Assembly (NCBI GenBank): GCA_011049175.1
Contig: DSCJ01000083.1
Coordinates: forward strand, 1-36,440
Direction of reading: 5' to 3'
From: Bacteroidota bacterium
GTDB lineage: Bacteria > Bacteroidota > Bacteroidia > Bacteroidales > VadinHA17
DNA: 36,440 bases
This document shows positions 8,601 through 16,145 of the stretch, piece by piece; position 1 is the stretch's first letter; every line of letters begins with the position of its first letter. Under the pieces are notes generated by a model. That model worked only from the letters and a program-made list of their open reading frames with translations. It made no database searches and had not been told where the DNA came from. A program made the translations under genes and the position numbers.

Positions 8601-9416
8601 TTAATCTGCCAGACTGGCAATCAATTCCTTCATCAGAAGGGTCATTTTTTTCTCTGCCAGGGCGGCTATTTTTTGAACGTTTTCATGAGTGATCACTTCA
8701 ATTTTCCCCGGAACGCCCAGATCGGTAATAATGGAAATGGCGAAGCACGGAATACCCATTTGATGTGCCACAATGGTTTCGGGGGTGGTGGACATACCTA
8801 CCGTATCTGAACCGATACTTCTGAAATACTGGTATTCGGCAGGTGTTTCATAAGTGGGCCCGGTGGTGGCCGTGTATACGCCTTTTTTTACTTCCATGCG
8901 ATGACAGGCGGCAATTTGTTCCGCTTTGGTAATGAGTGACTTGTCATACACTTTGCTCATGTCGGGGAATCGGGACCCGAATTCTTCAAAGTGTTTACCT
9001 ATCAGCGGATTCGGTAAGAGGTTTATATGATCGGTCAGGATCATCAGATCTCCTATTTCAAAATCGGGGTTTACCCCGCCGCTGGCATTCGAAAGAAACA
9101 GGTATTGAATGCCCAGGAATTTCAATACCCTGACTGGGAAAGTAACCTGTTCCATATTGTATCCTTCATAATAATGAAAACGGCCCTGCATGGCCACCAC
9201 CCGGGTGCCGTTCAGGGTTCCGAATATCAGCTTTCCCTTGTGCCCTTCAACTGTAGATACCGGGAAATTGGGAATGGCCTGGTAATCCCATTCGTGCAGT
9301 ATTTCAATTTCATGGGTCAATCCGCCAAGACCGGTTCCCAGTATAATTCCAACCTTTGGGGAGAAATCAATTTTGCTTTGTATATAAGCGGCTGTTTCTT
9401 TTATTTTTTCTAACAT
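8601..9416 (-). CDS. Purine nucleoside phosphorylase (trimeric PNP/MTAP family)
   Basis: The enzyme splits purine nucleosides with phosphate to base and ribose 1-phosphate in purine salvage. The start used is the ATG at 9416 (MLEKIKETAAYIQSK, 271 residues), which fits the usual start; an upstream TTG in frame would add 13 unlikely residues. Visible motifs are the phosphate loop IILGTGLGGL, the GRFHYYEGY segment, SNASGG, and MSTTPETI with Glu213. His244 lies in ITHENV. The position equivalent to human PNP Asn243 is Asp232 (SIITDLG), as in adenine-accepting relatives, so substrate preference may differ from guanosine/inosine. The first 50 bp overlap the end of lpxK, and the MFS gene follows after 14 nt. 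Confidence 0.92.
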   Translation of the reverse strand: MLEKIKETAAYIQSKIDFSPKVGIILGTGLGGLTHEIEILHEWDYQAIPNFPVSTVEGHKGKLIFGTLNGTRVVAMQGRFHYYEGYNMEQVTFPVRVLKFLGIQYLFLSNASGGVNPDFEIGDLMILTDHINLLPNPLIGKHFEEFGSRFPDMSKVYDKSLITKAEQIAACHRMEVKKGVYTATTGPTYETPAEYQYFRSIGSDTVGMSTTPETIVAHQMGIPCFAISIITDLGVPGKIEVITHENVQKIAALAEKKMTLLMKELIASLAD

Positions 9417-10476
9417 AGTCGAGGATATGACGGTTGAAGGTTCTGGATTTTTCAAAAAGGATAGCTATTTCCACAGGAACATAATACATGTTTTGCCTGA
9501 TATGTTCCGGGAATTTTTTTTCCTTAAGACGCATGGCATCTTTCTCTGTTGTAAGAATGATCTTTTTGTTTCCCGGTAATTTTTCAAATTCGGCAATGAT
9601 ATTTTTCACATCGGAAAGGTTGTAGTTATGGTGGTCGGGGAACCGTAATTCTTTGAATCTGGCCTGGAATCCACGTACATGTTTTTTCAGCGGCCTGTTG
9701 TTGGCAATTCCCGTAACAAGCAGTATCTGGTATTTCTCTGTTTTCACAACCTGTTTGCCCGGGAATTCAGTATCTTCCGGAAATACAGGAACTGGATCGG
9801 TATAACGGAAAGTGCTGAAGAAGATTTTCTGATAGGGATAGGGGCGGGTATCATTAATCAAGATCCTTCTTTCCATGGGGGTCATTTTTTCCGGGCATTT
9901 AGTTACCAAAATGGTATGGGCCCTGCGTTTTTCCATGGCATGTTCCCTGAGTCGCCCGGCAGGAAGTAAATAATCCCTGGAAATGGGTCGCTGGCAGTCT
10001 ATCAGCAGCATATTCAGGCCGGGTTTGACCCGGCGGTGCTGAAAAGCATCATCCAGTAAAATAACATCAGGAGGCGGATTCTGTTTCAGCAAACGTTCAA
10101 TCCCCCTGGTTCGTTTTCTGTCAACAGCAACTGTTACCTCAGGAAATTTATTTTTGATCTGCCTGGCTTCATCTCCAATGTCGCTCACACTGGAATCTGC
10201 CTGTCCTATCATAAAACGTCTGGTTTTCCGCCGGTAACCTCTGCTGAGTACTGCCAGGCGGTATTTCTCATGGAGCAACCCGATGAGATATTCAATGTGC
10301 GGGGTTTTTCCGGTCCCACCTACGGTAATGTTCCCAACCGATATGACCGGAACCGGATAAGCTCTCGAGCTGATCAGGTTAACATCATACAGGAAATTCC
10401 TGCACCAGATTACCAGGCCGTACACCCATGAAAGGGGCAGCAGGAAACGATAGGTATGCGGGAGCTTCCGGTTCAT
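9367..10476 (-). CDS. lpxK: Tetraacyldisaccharide 4'-kinase
   Basis: LpxK phosphorylates the lipid A disaccharide precursor at the 4' position at the inner membrane. The protein has a hydrophobic N-terminal anchor (FLLPLSWVYGLVIWCRNFLYD), a Walker A motif VGNITVGGTGKTP, the SRGYRRKTRR segment and LLDDAFQHRRVKPGLNMLLID as typical family landmarks. I chose the ATG at 10476 (369 residues). An in-frame start at 10503 would lie inside the upstream terminator. The C-terminal 16 codons overlap the start of pnp in another frame, an unusually long overlap that suggests coupled translation. Confidence 0.93.
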   Translation of the reverse strand: MNRKLPHTYRFLLPLSWVYGLVIWCRNFLYDVNLISSRAYPVPVISVGNITVGGTGKTPHIEYLIGLLHEKYRLAVLSRGYRRKTRRFMIGQADSSVSDIGDEARQIKNKFPEVTVAVDRKRTRGIERLLKQNPPPDVILLDDAFQHRRVKPGLNMLLIDCQRPISRDYLLPAGRLREHAMEKRRAHTILVTKCPEKMTPMERRILINDTRPYPYQKIFFSTFRYTDPVPVFPEDTEFPGKQVVKTEKYQILLVTGIANNRPLKKHVRGFQARFKELRFPDHHNYNLSDVKNIIAEFEKLPGNKKIILTTEKDAMRLKEKKFPEHIRQNMYYVPVEIAILFEKSRTFNRHILDYVRKNKRNSRLYTKQN

Positions 10477-10481
10477 ACATG

Positions 10482-10489
10482 CAAAGATA
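10482..10489 (-). promoter_or_regulatory. Possible -7 element for lpxK
   Basis: The minus strand reads TATCTTTG directly after the T-run of the sppA terminator, an exact TAnnTTTG match. The start of transcription would fall at or next to the lpxK ATG (10476), implying a leaderless or nearly leaderless mRNA. No TTG is visible at the -33 position, so this may be chance. Confidence 0.3.
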
Positions 10490-10515
10490 AAAAAAAGGGG
10501 CATCTGCCCCTTTTT
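10490..10515 (-). terminator. Terminator after sppA
   Basis: An 11-bp perfect stem, AAAAAGGGGCA (10492-10502) with TGCCCCTTTTT (10505-10515), has a minimal 2-nt loop as drawn. Read on the minus strand it ends in a T-run. It lies 15 nt after the sppA stop and before lpxK, so lpxK probably needs its own promoter or readthrough. Confidence 0.75.
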
Positions 10516-10530
10516 GCTGTTGCACAGGAA

Positions 10531-12300
10531 TCAGTATAATTCAATGAAGTAGGGAAGTCGCGCCTGAATCCTGTCCATGGAAAGGATTTGCTGCAGGTTA
10601 ACGTAATGACGCGCCGCACCGCCAAGTTCTTTTTTTATCAGGCGCATGCTGACCTCGCCGGTCAGACTCTTCAACAGTTGTTCCATGGGATCGGGCTGTG
10701 CCGGAAGTTCCTTGATGTCCCAGGCTTCAATACCGGCGAGTTCTGCAGCCAGATCGATGGCTTCATTCAATCCTCCAAATCCGTCGATCAGGTGGATGTC
10801 CATGGCATTGATCCCGCTCCAAACCCTGCCTTCCGCAATTTCTTTTACTTTTTCCACTTCCATATCTCTTCCGTCGGCAACATACTGAACAAACTCTTCA
10901 TAGTTTTCTTCAATGCCTGCCTGCAAATATTCGCGTTCAGTGGGTTTCAGCGGCCGGTAAAACGATCCGAAATCAGCGTGTTCATTCGTTTTAACCACAT
11001 CGAAGGTGACGCCGATCTTGCGGGTGAGCAATTCCTGGGCGTTGGGAATAATTCCGAATACACCGATAGAGCCGGTAATAGTAACCGGGTTGGCCAGCAC
11101 GCGGGTTGCCGGAGCCAGGATATAATAACCTCCCGATGCTGCCACGTTTCCCATGCTGGCAACCACCGGCTTCACTTCTGATGATACCTTCACCTCTCTC
11201 CAGATGGCTTCTGAGCCGATTACACTCCCTCCGTGAGAATTTACCCTTAGTACGATGGCCTTAACAGAACTGTCGGCTCTGGCTTCACGAATGGCTTTTG
11301 CAATTTTACCGGGCTTCATACCGGTGGCTCCGCCGGTAAGATCCATGCCGATATCCCCCAGGGCATACACTACCGCTATTTTGTTATCCACAGGCTTTTC
11401 TTTTTTAACTTCTACTCCTGTGTATTTTGACATATTTACAAACCTGACCGATTGTGTTTCACTGAGGTCAGAAAGGTTGAGCAGTTCGTCAAGTAGTTCG
11501 TCTTCATATTTCAACCCGTCAATCAGACCCAGCCTGAGAGCATCATCGGCATTCTGGATTTCCAGATTGTCAGCAATCCGGTTCAATACATCGGCAGGAA
11601 TATTACGTTCTTCCTCAATGCCCTTCACCAGATAATCCCATATGGCTCCCATGTAGGTCATGATCTGTTCCCTGCTGGCTTCACTCATTTGTTCCTGAAT
11701 GAATGGCTCCACCGCGCTTTTGAATTTTCCATGTCGGATCACCTGCACTTCTACCCCCAGTTTTTCCAGGGCGTTCTTATAGAACATGATCTCCGAACGC
11801 AGTCCGTAAAACTGGAATTCGGTAATCGGACTGAGGTAGATCTTATCGGAAACGGTGGCCAGGTAATAGGCCGCATGGGAAATAAGTTCATCGGAATAAC
11901 TGACAATGAATTTCCCGGATTCTCTGAAATCAATCAGGGCGTTTCTGATCTCCTCCAGGGTGGCAAATCCGGGGCTCAAAGGCCCCAGTTCGATATAGAT
12001 TCCCCGGATGTTATCATCATGTTTTGCTTTTTCTATGTTTTTCAGAATATCGTTCAATCCTGCAGGTGTAGTAAATTCAAAGTTCAGTGGATCGAAGTTT
12101 TCAAAAGGATTGTTACTGGACCGATCGGGGATGGTTTGGTTCAAATCCAGTTTCAGTACAGAATTTTTTCGGATCACGGCAGGCTTTTGACCTGCTGACA
12201 ACATAGCACCGAATAGGATGAGCGAAATGAAGAAAATGATCACAGAAGAGACAAAAAAGCCCAGAATGGCTGCCAGGGTGTATTTCAGAAATTCTTTCAT
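10531..12300 (-). CDS. sppA: Signal peptide peptidase SppA (67 kDa type)
   Basis: SppA is a membrane-bound serine protease that degrades cleaved signal peptides in the periplasm. The 589-residue protein has one N-terminal membrane helix (about 7-35) and the tandem S49 domains of the long form. The general base Lys194 lies in FKSAVEPF of the first half, and the nucleophile Ser389 lies in NVAASGGYYI of the second half, matching the Lys/Ser dyad of the E. coli enzyme. The intervening VNSHGGSV loop is also present. Length is normal for the family. It ends in a strong terminator before lpxK. Confidence 0.95.
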   Translation of the reverse strand: MKEFLKYTLAAILGFFVSSVIIFFISLILFGAMLSAGQKPAVIRKNSVLKLDLNQTIPDRSSNNPFENFDPLNFEFTTPAGLNDILKNIEKAKHDDNIRGIYIELGPLSPGFATLEEIRNALIDFRESGKFIVSYSDELISHAAYYLATVSDKIYLSPITEFQFYGLRSEIMFYKNALEKLGVEVQVIRHGKFKSAVEPFIQEQMSEASREQIMTYMGAIWDYLVKGIEEERNIPADVLNRIADNLEIQNADDALRLGLIDGLKYEDELLDELLNLSDLSETQSVRFVNMSKYTGVEVKKEKPVDNKIAVVYALGDIGMDLTGGATGMKPGKIAKAIREARADSSVKAIVLRVNSHGGSVIGSEAIWREVKVSSEVKPVVASMGNVAASGGYYILAPATRVLANPVTITGSIGVFGIIPNAQELLTRKIGVTFDVVKTNEHADFGSFYRPLKPTEREYLQAGIEENYEEFVQYVADGRDMEVEKVKEIAEGRVWSGINAMDIHLIDGFGGLNEAIDLAAELAGIEAWDIKELPAQPDPMEQLLKSLTGEVSMRLIKKELGGAARHYVNLQQILSMDRIQARLPYFIELY

Positions 12301-12445
12301 GGGAAATGATTTTTTTTGTTGGGTTTACATGATCTGGTTCGAATTGAATAAGCAGTAATGACATAAAGATAAGCAAATGCAAAATTGGTTGTTTGTTTTT
12401 ATTTTCAAAATAGTTTCATTTGATATAATAATAGATACTATTTCT

Positions 12446-12943
12446 ATGTCAGTTGTATGTTTGTTACTGGGAAGTAATCTGGGTGACCGCTACGCACAGA
12501 TGGAAAAGGCGGAAGATCTGCTTTGCCGTACCACAGGGAAAAAACTGACTGCTTCAGGGTATTACAGGTCTCCGCCATGGGGTTTTGCAAGCAGGAATGA
12601 TTTTCTTAACCGTGCCCTGTTGTTTGACACCGTATTATCTCCCCGTGAAGTAATGTTCAATTGCCTTGAAACGGAGAAGAAATTGGGCCGCCTAAGAAAT
12701 ACCACAGGTTATGCCGACCGGATAATTGATATTGATATTCTTTTCTATGATGACCTCATTATCCATGAACCCGGTATTACGATTCCTCATCCCCGACTTG
12801 AAGAACGAAGATTTGCACTGGCTCCTGTGGCGGAAATTGCTCCTGGCTGGAAGCATCCTCTTCTTGGCAAGAATGCGGTGGCCCTGCTGGAGCAATGTCC
12901 CGACCATTCCGAAGTGATTCCTTGGGAACCTGATCAGGGCTGA
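12446..12943 (+). CDS. folK: 2-amino-4-hydroxy-6-hydroxymethyldihydropteridine pyrophosphokinase
   Basis: FolK transfers pyrophosphate from ATP to hydroxymethyl-dihydropterin in folate synthesis. The start is taken as the ATG at 12446 (165 residues), because LLLGSNLGDR then falls close to the N-terminus as usual; the in-frame ATG at 12377 would add 23 unconserved hydrophobic residues. Motifs seen are YYRSPPWGF, QNDFLN-like SRNDFLNRAL, the metal-binding DIDIL with LFYDD, and IPHPRLEERRFAL. The stop overlaps the convergent downstream gene by 10 bp. Confidence 0.94.
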   Translation: MSVVCLLLGSNLGDRYAQMEKAEDLLCRTTGKKLTASGYYRSPPWGFASRNDFLNRALLFDTVLSPREVMFNCLETEKKLGRLRNTTGYADRIIDIDILFYDDLIIHEPGITIPHPRLEERRFALAPVAEIAPGWKHPLLGKNAVALLEQCPDHSEVIPWEPDQG

Positions 12944-13854
12944 GAATGCCTGCTGAGGTAGGGGAAGATCAAAGGGAGGCGATTGCTGGATATGACCGGA
13001 CCATAGAACGTCGTCCCTCCAAAGAACAACAGGGGGTTTTCCTGGTTATGAAACCATTGATTGCAGGTTTCGATGACCAGATTTCTTCCGGAATGCTCCA
13101 CCAGATACCGGTTTATCAGCCGGAATAACGCCTTTTCTTCTTTTCCTTCTGTTGTCTCCAGCGGGTACATGAGATGGGTTTTTTGATGACCTGAGATGAA
13201 AAGGCAAACAGCAGAAAGGTTATTAGTTTCGGAATACAATCCCCACAGATTCCCGTAGCGGTACCGGATGGCATGAGCTGCCAGCAGCCTGGCATTACGG
13301 AGGCTGATGGTTTTTTGTGCTGCTGATCCTTTATTTCCGTGATCTTCCCACATGGTGATCAGATCGTTGGGCTGCACCAGCCGGGTGCCTGTGGCATAAG
13401 ATTTCCCGGTAGCAAAATCCTGTATTTCCCGGTGAAAAGAACGCTTCAATTGATGGTATGGCCGGATCAGGTCAAGACTGGTGGTGGCATAGGTATCCAG
13501 GTACTTTTTGTCGACCGGGATAGGGGTATATTTGTGCAGGGGATAGTGAATAAAATGAAACTTTTTAATAACAGGCTGAAGAAACTCCAGAATGATTTTT
13601 TCCGGAGGAGGTTGACGCGAATAAATGCCCAGAGATACTCCCGGTACCGGGTTGGACAACCACCGCATTCCCCATCGTTTACCCGAGGGAAGAGGCATAA
13701 CCATTTCATAGTCGTTGCTTACCAGGGCTTCCCACCGGTCGAACAGGCGGTTTAGCACCCATGAATATCCAAAAATATTGGCATTCAGAGACCTTGCAAC
13801 TACTTTGTCCCATCTGGCGGTATCAATTTCTTTCTGACCCAAATGTCTGATCAT
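12934..13854 (-). CDS. Conserved hypothetical protein, possibly GNAT/FemAB-like
   Basis: This 306-residue soluble protein follows radC after 14 nt on the same strand. The frame extends to a TTG at 13872 that would overlap radC, but the ATG at 13854 (MIRHLGQKEIDTARWDKVV) looks like the natural start. The N-terminal part (LNANIFGYSWVLNRLFDRWEALV, split here as LNANIFGYSWVL and RWEALV) and a later stretch ending GRNLVIETCNQ recall acyltransferase-fold proteins found widely in Bacteroidetes. I see no catalytic signature that would fix a reaction. Its link to radC is positional only. Confidence 0.75.
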   Translation of the reverse strand: MIRHLGQKEIDTARWDKVVARSLNANIFGYSWVLNRLFDRWEALVSNDYEMVMPLPSGKRWGMRWLSNPVPGVSLGIYSRQPPPEKIILEFLQPVIKKFHFIHYPLHKYTPIPVDKKYLDTYATTSLDLIRPYHQLKRSFHREIQDFATGKSYATGTRLVQPNDLITMWEDHGNKGSAAQKTISLRNARLLAAHAIRYRYGNLWGLYSETNNLSAVCLFISGHQKTHLMYPLETTEGKEEKALFRLINRYLVEHSGRNLVIETCNQWFHNQENPLLFFGGTTFYGPVISSNRLPLIFPYLSRHSQP

Positions 13855-13868
13855 ATGTGCGGTAGTTT

Positions 13869-14564
13869 TCAAAGGAGTCCTTCGTCGGAAAAACTGAAAA
13901 ACTGATTGTTGGCAATGATCAGATGGTCAAGAACCTGGATATCCATCAGTTTGCCTGCTTCCTTGAGTTTCTTCGTGATGCTGATATCGGCTTCGCTGGG
14001 GGTGAGATTGCCAGAAGGATGATTATGACACAGAATGAGGGAAGAAGCCCTTTTCTCCAGGGCTTCACGCAGGATAATTCTGACATCGGTAACGGTTCCG
14101 GCTATACCGCCCTGACTGGTTTTTATTTTGGCAATGATTCTGTTTGAACGGTTCAGCAGAAGGATCCAGAATTCTTCATGGGGCAGATCTTCCAGTATCT
14201 GCTGGAATATTTCGGCCACGTCACGGCTGCATGAGATTTTCTTTTTTTCCCTGATGTCTGAGAGTTTCCTCCTGCGTCCCAGTTCCAGAGCAGCCACAAT
14301 GGAAATGGCCTTGGCTTCTCCAATTCCTTTATGCTTCATCAGGTCATGCACACTGAGCTTGCCCAGTTCATTCAGGTTATTTCCAACGGAGAGGAGTATC
14401 TTTTTCGCGACCTCCACAGCCGTTTCACTCCTGCTTCCCGAACCGATCAATATGGCGATCAGTTCTGCATCACTCAGAGTATGTGTGCCTTTTTCCAGAA
14501 GCTTTTCGCGTGGACGATCTTCCACGGCCCAGTCCTTGATGCTTAGCCTGGTTTGATAATCCAT
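13869..14564 (-). CDS. radC: RadC-family (UPF0758) JAB/MPN domain protein
   Basis: The 231-residue protein has the full RadC layout. The N-terminal segment (RPREKLLEKGTHTLSDAELI) leads into a helix-hairpin-helix region (LMKHKGIGEAKAISIVAALE), then a C-terminal JAB domain. That domain keeps the metal-binding JAMM pattern His180-x-His182-x10-Asp193, in HNHPSG and SEADI. The historical name suggests DNA repair, but the biochemical role is unsettled. The protein is cytoplasmic. The downstream gene starts 14 nt after the stop, so the two are likely one operon. Confidence 0.93.
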   Translation of the reverse strand: MDYQTRLSIKDWAVEDRPREKLLEKGTHTLSDAELIAILIGSGSRSETAVEVAKKILLSVGNNLNELGKLSVHDLMKHKGIGEAKAISIVAALELGRRRKLSDIREKKKISCSRDVAEIFQQILEDLPHEEFWILLLNRSNRIIAKIKTSQGGIAGTVTDVRIILREALEKRASSLILCHNHPSGNLTPSEADISITKKLKEAGKLMDIQVLDHLIIANNQFFSFSDEGLL

Positions 14565-14640
14565 GACCGCAAGAGAAAAGTGTACATGAAAGATAGAAAA
14601 ATTAAGGGGAATATAAAAATACGGTTATTCAGCTGGTTTG

Positions 14641-14677
14641 AAAAGAAAAATGGCTGCCATAATGATATGACAGCCCA
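14641..14677 (-). terminator. Probable terminator after rpsT
   Basis: On the minus strand a stem forms from GGCTG/CAGCC (14652-14656 with 14671-14675) plus an inner CATA/TATG pairing, interrupted by one mismatch. It is followed by TTTTTCTTTT (complement of 14641-14650). It lies about 45 nt past the rpsT stop. Confidence 0.6.
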
Positions 14678-14719
14678 ATTATTATGAATTTGAAGGATAT
14701 TGATTAAGTAAAAGTATAC

Positions 14720-14971
14720 TTACAGGCTGTTTACATGTTTGGCAAGGCTGCTTTTCAGGTTTCCAGCTTTATTCCGGTGAATGACATGCTTTTTGGCAAG
14801 TTTGTCAAGCATGGCATTTATTCTCGGGAGCAATTCTTCGGCTTCCTGTTTACTGGTGGTTTTACGCAGCTTTTTTACGGCGTTCCGGGCTGTCCGGGCA
14901 TAATATCTGTTCCTCAGACGCCGGGTTTCGGTTTGCCTGATCCTTTTCAGTGCTGATTTGTGATTGGCCAT
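14720..14971 (-). CDS. rpsT: 30S ribosomal protein S20
   Basis: S20 is a primary 16S rRNA-binding protein of the small subunit. The 83-residue product [18 protein letters not shown]... is highly basic and helical, with the [19 protein letters not shown]-terminal half typical of the family. The ATG at 14971 is chosen; an in-frame ATG eight codons upstream would give an atypical extension. The gene starts only 30 nt after tRNA-Glu on the same strand with no terminator between, so the two are probably transcribed together from the promoter at 15102-15131. Confidence 0.96.
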   Translation of the reverse strand: MANHKSALKRIRQTETRRLRNRYYARTARNAVKKLRKTTSKQEAEELLPRINAMLDKLAKKHVIHRNKAGNLKSSLAKHVNSL

Positions 14972-15001
14972 TCCTTCTTTTCTTTCTTTCATCAAAAAAT
15001 G

Positions 15002-15073
15002 TAGCCCGTAGGGGAATCGAACCCCTGTTACCAGGATGAAAACCTGGCGTCCTAACCCCTAGACGAACGGGCC
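15002..15073 (-). tRNA. tRNA-Glu (anticodon TTC)
   Basis: The minus strand forms a complete 72-nt cloverleaf. The acceptor stem GGCCCGT pairs with ACGGGCT (first pair G-T). The anticodon stem CCAGG/CCTGG encloses TTTTCAT, giving anticodon TTC. The T-arm is AGGGG-TTCGATT-CCCCT, and the discriminator is A. CCA is not encoded. It sits immediately upstream of rpsT behind a consensus promoter. Confidence 0.96.
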
Positions 15074-15101
15074 CCTAAAGAACTTCCCATTATTGGGACT
15101 G

Positions 15102-15131
15102 CAAAAATAAGAACTTTTTTATTCTTGTCAA
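15102..15131 (-). promoter_or_regulatory. Consensus promoter for tRNA-Glu and rpsT
   Basis: On the minus strand, TTG (15129-15131) and TATTTTTG (15102-15109) are separated by exactly 19 nt, the ideal Bacteroidetes -33/-7 arrangement. The predicted start lies about 20-25 nt before the tRNA 5' end. Confidence 0.7.
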
Positions 15132-15178
15132 TATTTTTTTAAAAAATATGCCGGCTGGTGTTCTGCTCGTCTGTTTCC

Positions 15179-15646
15179 TCAGAAAATGTATCGCACAGAT
15201 ATACCACCGCCGATTAGCAAGCGGAATGTGCTGATGATATTGAGCCCTGGCATCAGATCAAGACTGACATTTAGAGGGAGGTCATCGAAAGTGTATTCCA
15301 GGCCTCCTATCATATCAACTCCCAGAACCGGCTCAATGCCCAGGTTGGTATAGAATCTTCCGTAGTCGTCATAACCTGCATGGGCTCCCACACCGAAATA
15401 ATAGTTCAGGTTGGGCACCTCATTGGTGGGACGGTGCATTTCATACAACCCGGTAATCTGGAGCCCCGAGATGAACGAGTAGGAAGAAAGTATGAATTCA
15501 AGGGCATTCTCTTCAGTGATGAAATGTTTGAAGGTGAGTCCGTAAGGATTCCCCCCGCGCAATCCAATGGAATTGACATAGTGCTGGGCATTCAACTGGC
15601 TTGTTAATACAAATAGTACAGCTACAAAAAACAGAATTTTTTTCAT
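15179..15646 (-). CDS. Small outer-membrane beta-barrel-like protein
   Basis: The 155-residue protein starts with a clear signal peptide (MKKILFFVAVLFVLTSQLNA, then QHYVNS). The mature part consists of alternating short hydrophobic and aromatic strands with Gly/Asn turns (NPYGLTFKHFI, NYYFGVGAHAGY, GGGISVRYIF). It ends in an aromatic Phe, as outer-membrane barrels often do. This size suits an eight-strand barrel. A Shine-Dalgarno-like AAAGGA lies 7 nt before the ATG, and a promoter candidate lies at 15683-15711. No specific family is assigned. Confidence 0.75.
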   Translation of the reverse strand: MKKILFFVAVLFVLTSQLNAQHYVNSIGLRGGNPYGLTFKHFITEENALEFILSSYSFISGLQITGLYEMHRPTNEVPNLNYYFGVGAHAGYDDYGRFYTNLGIEPVLGVDMIGGLEYTFDDLPLNVSLDLMPGLNIISTFRLLIGGGISVRYIF

Positions 15647-15682
15647 ATCGCAGTCCTTTAGTGTTTTTATTATTTAAGTGGG

Positions 15683-15711
15683 CAATATTAACTAATTTTT
15701 CCTGTAAACAA
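15683..15711 (-). promoter_or_regulatory. Candidate promoter for the outer-membrane protein
   Basis: Minus-strand TTG (15709-15711), 18 nt, then TAATATTG (15683-15690), one mismatch from TAnnTTTG. It is about 37 nt upstream of the ATG. Confidence 0.4.
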
Positions 15712-15758
15712 AACCTTCCATATCTTGTTTATTTACCGGAAAAATAAAAACGGATAAA

Positions 15759-16136
15759 ATGAAAACACTGAATAAATTTCTTCAATATATGCTTGGTTTG
15801 ATCCTTCTTCTGTATGCTTTGAACAAGTTTTTCCAATTCATGCCTGTACCCGAAATGCGGAGGGAAGCGGTTTCTTTTTATTCATCTCTGGTGAATACAG
15901 GATATATTATGCCTGTGGTGGCTGTTTTTGAAATACTTGTTTCCCTCGCCCTTTTCTCAGGCCGGTATATTGCTCTGGCCATGGCGGTACTTTTCCCCCT
16001 GAGCCTGAATTTTGTTTTTTTCCATCTTTTTCTTGATCCGCCGAATATTATTCCGGCCCTTTTAACGCTGGGGCTGAACGTATATTTTCTGTTCAGGTAC
16101 CGGAGGGCTTACCGTGAATTGCTGTTGCCCCGGTAA
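15759..16136 (+). CDS. DoxX-like four-helix membrane protein
   Basis: This 125-residue protein has four predicted membrane helices: about 8-28 (QYMLGLILLLYALNKFFQF), 47-66, 69-90 and 95-113. It ends in an Arg-rich tail (FRYRRAYRELL). The pattern and length fit the DoxX/SURF4-like superfamily of small integral membrane proteins. Some members associate with quinol oxidases or redox stress responses, but no such partner is present here. Neighbours are divergent (outer-membrane protein) and convergent (PhzF), so the gene is probably transcribed alone. Confidence 0.7.
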   Translation: MKTLNKFLQYMLGLILLLYALNKFFQFMPVPEMRREAVSFYSSLVNTGYIMPVVAVFEILVSLALFSGRYIALAMAVLFPLSLNFVFFHLFLDPPNIIPALLTLGLNVYFLFRYRRAYRELLLPR

Positions 16137-16145
16137 CAGGAAAGA

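Noticed and set aside
10588-11181. 197-codon plus-strand open frame inside sppA
   Set aside because: Antisense to the conserved catalytic half of SppA; the translation has no recognisable features.
13855-13872. TTG start giving a 4-nt overlap with radC
   Set aside because: The ATG at 13854 gives a more natural N-terminus (MIRHLGQKEID) and removes the overlap.
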